DNA from: Chitinophaga hostae
GTDB lineage: Bacteria; Bacteroidota; Bacteroidia; Chitinophagales; Chitinophagaceae
Assembly (NCBI RefSeq): GCF_018224885.1
Contig: NZ_JAGTXB010000002.1
Span: forward strand, 310,001-374,000
Length of the DNA stretch: 64,000 nucleotides
Direction of reading: 5' to 3'
Below the pieces are notes generated by a model that ran no database searches, was not told the DNA's origin, and saw only the letters and a program-made list of their open reading frames with translations. Of this stretch, positions 59,707 to 64,000 are shown one piece after another (position 1 is the stretch's first letter; each line of letters begins with the position of its first letter). The translations under genes and the position numbers were made by a program.

Positions 59707-60726
59707 ATGAAAGGGATCTCTATTAAAGATATTGCAAAACAAGCCGGGGTATCTCCTACAACGGTATCGTTTGTACTAAACGGCAAAGCAAAGGAGAAAA
59801 GGATTAGTGAGCAGGTAAGTAAGAAAATCCAGAAAATTGCTGCCCGTTTGAAATACAAGCCCAATCAGCTTGCCCGTGGTTTGCGTACTGGAAAAACCAA
59901 AACTATCGGTCTGATCGTGGAAGATATTGCCAATAACTTCTTCGCCTCCCTGGCAAAAGTAGTGGAGGATGAAGCCGATAAGTACGGCTATAAAGTACTC
60001 TATGGCAGTACAGAAGATAATACCGAAAAAGCAAAAGGACTCCTGGAAGTACTGAAATACCGGCAGGTAGACGGATATATTATTACGCCTACTAAAAATC
60101 TGGATAAAGAAATAGAACTCCTGCAAACGGCCGCCAAACCGCTGGTGCTGATGGATCGTTACTTTCCGCATGTAAACAGCCACTATGTTGTGCTCGATAA
60201 TTTCAAAGGAGCTTATGATGCCACCGCTCACCTGGCGAAACAAGGCTATAAAAAAATAGCTATTGTTACTATCGCATCCGACCAAACCCAGATGAAGGAT
60301 CGTTTGGATGGTTTTACCGCCGCACTCAAAGATCATAAGATCCCCTTCAGCAAATCACTGGTGAAGCGTTTGGCCTTTGACCTTGATCGCGAAGCCTTTA
60401 ATACGGAAATAAAAAAATTCCTGACATCTGTAAAAGACCTGGATGCTGTTTTCTTTGCTACTAACTATCTTGGTATTGCGGGTATTGAAAGCATCCGCGC
60501 TCTCGGATGGCAGATAGGAAAAGAAATAGGCCTGGTTGGATTCGATGATCATGACCTGTTCCGCCTGCATAGCCCATCCATTACCTGTGTTTCGCAACCT
60601 ATTGCAACAATCGGCAAACATATCGTGGAAGTATTGATGAATGAATTGAATCATCCTTCCGGTTCGCTGCAGCAAATGGTATTACCGCCGGAACTCATTG
60701 TCAGGGAATCTTCCTCACGTAAGTAA
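59707..60726 (+). CDS. LacI-family transcriptional regulator
   Basis: A 339-residue repressor. The N-terminal LacI helix-turn-helix covers residues 4-50 (ISIKDIAKQAGVSPTTVSFVLNG, then KKIQKIAARLKYKPNQLARGLR with the hinge helix). The periplasmic-binding-like effector domain follows (TIGLIVEDIANNFFASLAKVVED, LVLMDRYFP, AIVTIASDQTQMKDRL, GLVGFDDHDLF). It probably senses a sugar. The gene immediately precedes a third SusC gene with a LacI-type palindrome upstream of it, so that SusC is its likely target. It is followed by an intrinsic hairpin at 60731. Confidence 0.94.
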   Translation: MKGISIKDIAKQAGVSPTTVSFVLNGKAKEKRISEQVSKKIQKIAARLKYKPNQLARGLRTGKTKTIGLIVEDIANNFFASLAKVVEDEADKYGYKVLYGSTEDNTEKAKGLLEVLKYRQVDGYIITPTKNLDKEIELLQTAAKPLVLMDRYFPHVNSHYVVLDNFKGAYDATAHLAKQGYKKIAIVTIASDQTQMKDRLDGFTAALKDHKIPFSKSLVKRLAFDLDREAFNTEIKKFLTSVKDLDAVFFATNYLGIAGIESIRALGWQIGKEIGLVGFDDHDLFRLHSPSITCVSQPIATIGKHIVEVLMNELNHPSGSLQQMVLPPELIVRESSSRK

Positions 60727-60730
60727 TAAG

Positions 60731-60757
60731 ATGGCTGTTCGTTTAACGAACAGCCAT
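60731..60757 (+). terminator. Terminator hairpin after the LacI gene
   Basis: Perfect 13-bp stem ATGGCTGTTCGTT/AACGAACAGCCAT with a one-base loop centre, starting 4 bp after the LacI stop and followed by a moderately T-rich stretch. It separates LacI from the downstream susC unit. Confidence 0.8.
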
Positions 60758-60934
60758 CCTTTGTATCGCTTTTAGTATAAACGTAATGGTTAAACGTATT
60801 GACTACTTTTATTTTTTTAAGCAACTTTTAATTTATTGTACCCGCTCATTGTAATGCTATTTTGATAAGGAAGAGTATTATTTTCCCTTTCTTAACGAGC
60901 TGTTAACCAGAAATAAAAAAATTGTTAAATCTTT

Positions 60935-60965
60935 TTTGCACTTCTCATAATTATCCCTAAGTTTG
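60935..60965 (+). promoter_or_regulatory. Promoter of the third SusC gene
   Basis: TTTG at 60935-60938 and TAAGTTTG at 60958-60965 are 19 bp apart, a full match to the Bacteroidota consensus. Transcription would start near 60972, giving a leader of about 315 nt before the ATG at 61287. That leader holds the LacI-type palindrome at 61051 and the GGAAAC direct repeat at 61114. Confidence 0.65.
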
Positions 60966-61050
60966 AAATCGATATTTCTGAGTAGATAGAAGACTTGTTG
61001 TGAGTTGAAAAGTGAAAGCGATACGCAGGTTTTTTTTTAAGATTTTTTGC

Positions 61051-61062
61051 TAAAACGTTTTA
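61051..61062. promoter_or_regulatory. LacI-type operator candidate
   Basis: TAAAACGTTTTA is a perfect 12-bp palindrome with the central CG and flanking A/T typical of LacI-family operators. It lies downstream of the proposed start site, suiting a roadblock or repression site for the LacI protein encoded next door. Two AAACGTA half-site-like direct repeats occur at 60779-60785 and 60792-60798. Confidence 0.5.
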
Positions 61063-61113
61063 CTACTTCAGTACTGTCAGCGTTACAATTAATGCCAATG
61101 GAGTAATTCCATT

Positions 61114-61167
61114 TTATTTAGAAAACGGAAACGGAAACAGAGTATTTTTTATTTAGGAAACGGAAAC
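61114..61167 (+). repeat. Direct repeat in the SusC 3 leader
   Basis: TTATTTAGAAAACGGAAAC (61114-61132) and TTATTTAGGAAACGGAAAC (61149-61167) agree at 18 of 19 positions with a 35-bp period. An additional GGAAAC follows the first copy. It could be a regulator binding site or a leader RNA element. Confidence 0.6.
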
Positions 61168-61286
61168 TACGTATTATCATCAGGATTCCTGTGCAATGCA
61201 GGAACTGTGATAGCGGGGACACTATGTGTCTTTATTGCTTATGTGTCTGATTCACTTGTTATATTTCACTAAACCAAAAGGAAGCT

Positions 61287-64000
61287 ATGCGAAGATCACT
61301 TCTTCTCACCACGTTGCTTTTCTTATGTTGCTGCATTGCTGTACGGGCGCAGGATAAGAAAGCTATTACGGGAATCGTAAAAGATGAAAAGGGAACGCTT
61401 TTACCTGGCGTTACAGTAAAAGAAAAAGGAACGGCGAATGGCGCGATGACCGGAGCCGACGGTTCCTTTAAAGTACAGCTGGCGCCGAATGCCACACTTG
61501 TATTTTCCTATATAGGATTTGTCAACCAGGAAGTAGCTGTTGGAGAACAAACTACTTTAAACATCGTATTAAAAGAAGACAACAAGAATCTGAATGAAGT
61601 AGTAGTTACCGCACTGGGCATGAAACGCGAACAGCGTAAACTTGGTTATGCAGTAACAGAATTGAAAGGAGCGGACGTGGCAAAAACCAACTCCATCAAC
61701 CCGGTATCAGCCCTGCAGGGTAAAGTAGCAGGTCTGGACATCTCCGCAGCAGCAGGCGGTCCTGCCGCTGCTCCGCGTATCGTACTGCGTGGCGCCAAAT
61801 CATTGAATGGTAAAGATCAGCCCATCTTCATCCTGGATGGTGTGATCTTCGAAAATGATGAAAGTGCCAACGATGTGAACTTCGGTAACGTACTGAAAAA
61901 TCTCAACCCGGACGATTATGAATCTGTAACCGTACTGAAAGGTGCTGCTGCTACTGCATTGTACGGCTCCCGCGCCATTAACGGCGCCATCCTGATCACC
62001 ACCAAAAAAGGTACTTCCAGGAAAGGTATAGGCGTTACTGTTAGTCAGACCGCACAAATGGAAAAAGTATACCGCGGCGCTATTGACCTGCAAAACTCCT
62101 ATGGTCAGGGCCTCGATGGTAAATATGATAATACGGCAGGTGGTTACAGCTTCGGTTCTAAAATGGACGGCAGCATGGTAACCCTCGCCAATGGCATGCA
62201 GGTACCCTACACTGCCAAACCAAACAACGCGAAAGACCTGTATCAGACAGGTAAATATTTTAACACCAACGTAGCCATGGAAGGCGGTAACGATAAAGGA
62301 ACTTTCCGCTTATCTTACTCCCACCTGGACAATAACAGTGTGTCTCCAAATAACAGCTTTGGCAGAAATACCTTCGCATTCCGCGGATCATCACAGATCT
62401 CCAAAGTATTGAGCGCAGATGCGGGTGTTACTTACGCTACCAGTAAAACACTGAACCCTGATCGTCAGGGTGGTGATTACACCAACTATAATATTGGCCG
62501 TAAATGGGTATATGTATTTCCACGTAACTACGATCCGGCAATCTGGAGCAAACCGGAAAATTTCACCGGCCCGCAAGGTGGTCGTGCTAACCTGAGTACC
62601 AATCCGGGCGCCGATTACTTCTTCCAGCAGGCATACAACAGCTGGTCCCGCAAGGAATCACTGATCACCGGTAACTTCTCCCTGACGGCTACTGCAACCG
62701 ACTGGCTGAAATTTGTAGGTAAAGCCAACTTTAGCTCTGAACAAAGCACCGACGAACGCAAGGAAGCAGGTACAGGTACCAACTTTACAGGCGGCGATGG
62801 TTTTTACTCTATTGCAGGTGTGAACAAATCTCAGTATACTTTCACCGGTATGGCGATGATCACCCCAAAATTGGGTAAGAAATTCGACGGTAACCTGAAC
62901 CTTGGAGCTGAAACCTGGAACAGCGGTATCGGTAAACAATACAACAACTACACCAGCGGAGGGTTACGTATACCTTTCCTTTATGACATCAGCAACAGCA
63001 CAGGTGCATCGGTGATTAAAAACGACCCGCTGCTCCGCAAACAGATCAATTCTGTGTTCTTTGCAGCCAGCCTGTCTTATAACAATGAATTGTTCCTGGA
63101 CGTAACCGGCCGTAACGACTGGTCTTCTGCGCTGACTTATCCTAAGGGAAGCCTCGGAAATACCACGAACTCTTACTTCTACCCTTCTGTAAGTGCTGCC
63201 TGGGAATTTACCCAGACACTGAAAAATAACCTGCCCGAGTGGGTAAACTATGGTAAACTGCGCGCTTCCTACGCAATGGTGGGTGGCGACCTGGATCCAT
63301 ACCAGATCAATACGGGCTATTACACTTCTGACTATTTCAGAGGCTCAGGTACAGGTGAAAACCTGCCAATGGTAAATATCTTTAACCAGGATATCCTGCC
63401 TAACATGAACCTGAAACCATCTATCTCCAAAAGCTGGGAATTGGGTGCAAATGTACGCTTCCTGAATAATCGTTTAGGCTTTGACGTCGCCTGGTATCGT
63501 ACCAACATTACTAACCAGATCATTAACCTGCCAACTACCATTGAAAGTGGTGTAGTATCCCGCTATATTAATGCCGGCAGCATGATCAACAGAGGTATTG
63601 AAGTAATGATCAACGGCACACCAATACAAAACAAAAACTTTACCTGGGATGTAAGCCTGAATGGTAGCCGCAACAAAAACAAAATCGTTAGCCTCACACC
63701 TGGAGTAGACCAGATGCAGCTCAACGAAGATCAGGGTGTACAAGCTATTGCCAAAGTTGGCGGTTCCTATGGCGACCTGATCACCGACTACGGTTACACC
63801 AAGGATGCTAACGGAAATAACCTGATCACTTTCGGTGGTTCCGATTTCCCTTACAAATTTGTTCGTGGCCGCAGAATAGTAGGTAATATCATGCCCGACT
63901 TTAACCTCGGTTTACAAAACTCCTTTACTTATAAAAACTGGTCACTCGGTGTGCTGGTGCAGGCCCGTATAGGCGGCGACTTCTTCTCTGCTTCCCATCA
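61287..64000 (+). CDS. SusC/RagA TonB-dependent receptor (third copy), C-terminus outside window
   Basis: The frame opens at ATG 61287 and stays open to the window edge (904 complete codons). The signal peptide is MRRSLLLTTLLFLCCCIAVRA-Q, followed by a CarboxypepD_reg-like domain (KAITGIVKDEKGTLLPGVTVKEKG), the box NEVVVTALGMKREQRKLGYA, a plug (QPIFILDGVIFEND, DDYESVTVLKGAAATALYG) and a barrel with NELFLDVTGRNDWSS. It is clearly different from copies 1 and 2 and lacks an STN domain. Downstream one would expect a SusD gene. Proposed control is by the LacI protein encoded just upstream; the substrate is unknown. Confidence 0.93.
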   Translation, partial: MRRSLLLTTLLFLCCCIAVRAQDKKAITGIVKDEKGTLLPGVTVKEKGTANGAMTGADGSFKVQLAPNATLVFSYIGFVNQEVAVGEQTTLNIVLKEDNKNLNEVVVTALGMKREQRKLGYAVTELKGADVAKTNSINPVSALQGKVAGLDISAAAGGPAAAPRIVLRGAKSLNGKDQPIFILDGVIFENDESANDVNFGNVLKNLNPDDYESVTVLKGAAATALYGSRAINGAILITTKKGTSRKGIGVTVSQTAQMEKVYRGAIDLQNSYGQGLDGKYDNTAGGYSFGSKMDGSMVTLANGMQVPYTAKPNNAKDLYQTGKYFNTNVAMEGGNDKGTFRLSYSHLDNNSVSPNNSFGRNTFAFRGSSQISKVLSADAGVTYATSKTLNPDRQGGDYTNYNIGRKWVYVFPRNYDPAIWSKPENFTGPQGGRANLSTNPGADYFFQQAYNSWSRKESLITGNFSLTATATDWLKFVGKANFSSEQSTDERKEAGTGTNFTGGDGFYSIAGVNKSQYTFTGMAMITPKLGKKFDGNLNLGAETWNSGIGKQYNNYTSGGLRIPFLYDISNSTGASVIKNDPLLRKQINSVFFAASLSYNNELFLDVTGRNDWSSALTYPKGSLGNTTNSYFYPSVSAAWEFTQTLKNNLPEWVNYGKLRASYAMVGGDLDPYQINTGYYTSDYFRGSGTGENLPMVNIFNQDILPNMNLKPSISKSWELGANVRFLNNRLGFDVAWYRTNITNQIINLPTTIESGVVSRYINAGSMINRGIEVMINGTPIQNKNFTWDVSLNGSRNKNKIVSLTPGVDQMQLNEDQGVQAIAKVGGSYGDLITDYGYTKDANGNNLITFGGSDFPYKFVRGRRIVGNIMPDFNLGLQNSFTYKNWSLGVLVQARIGGDFFSASH

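Noticed and set aside
46416..64000. Polysaccharide utilisation locus with a defined glycan
   Set aside because: There are SusC/SusD pairs but no glycoside hydrolase, lyase or sulfatase in the window, so no substrate can be claimed.

Overview
The window is chromosomal DNA of a Bacteroidota bacterium, most likely Chitinophaga or a close relative. The evidence is SusC/SusD outer-membrane pairs, a DUF4270 lipoprotein, a FecI/FecR-type sigma/anti-sigma pair with a DUF4974-like C-terminus, promoters of the Bacteroidota type (TTTG, 18-19 bp, TAnnTTTG), few Shine-Dalgarno sites, and a flexirubin-type aryl polyene pigment cluster. The genus is inferred from gene content and not from a database search. 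I see no rRNA, tRNA, CRISPR array or insertion sequence.

Layout. 1-14.7 kb is mostly housekeeping and envelope genes: a partial FadL/OmpP1-like barrel and a DUF4270 lipoprotein (minus strand), a kelch lipoprotein with a DUF4907 partner, a LytS/LytTR two-component pair, a cysteine desulfurase converging on glmM, then an apparent run of five plus-strand genes (LTA-synthase-like phosphoglycerol transferase, methyltransferase, PAP2 phosphatase, ZIP transporter, CBS/HlyC-type membrane protein).

14.7-40.8 kb is one co-directional block of 24 genes behind a strong promoter at 14733. It encodes an aryl polyene pathway of the flexirubin kind. An aromatic amino acid ammonia-lyase makes the cinnamate-type starter and a PaaK-like ligase activates it. 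Two carrier proteins, AcpS, three complete ketosynthases, a Cys-less ketosynthase-like protein and a half-size one, a ketoreductase, two hotdog dehydratases and a thioesterase build the polyene. A methyltransferase and a halogenase-like flavoprotein tailor it. An LpxL-like acyltransferase, GT2-DUF2062, a LolA-like carrier, a lipoprotein and a MMPL-PlsC-methyltransferase fusion probably move it to the outer membrane. The two dehydratase-like proteins each appear to carry only one half of the FabZ His/Glu dyad. No darA/darB-type dialkylresorcinol genes are in this window.

40.8-46.4 kb holds a small AT-rich two-gene unit (50 aa plus 178 aa), a DUF6702 protein, a HupE/UreJ-like membrane protein, an M1 metallopeptidase and an esterase. 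46.4-58.4 kb on the minus strand reads ECF sigma factor, FecR anti-sigma factor, SusC (with an STN domain), SusD, SusC, SusD, apparently two tandem diverged pairs. An AraC regulator (minus) and a LacI regulator (plus) then diverge, and LacI is followed by a third SusC that runs off the end behind a good promoter and a TAAAACGTTTTA palindrome.

Intergenic DNA is unusual. Several gaps carry long perfect or near-perfect inverted repeats (19, 29, 35, 37 and 67 bp arms), and several contain tandem 7-bp repeats of different families (GTAATTC, AGCTAAM, GCATAAR, AAGCNNA).
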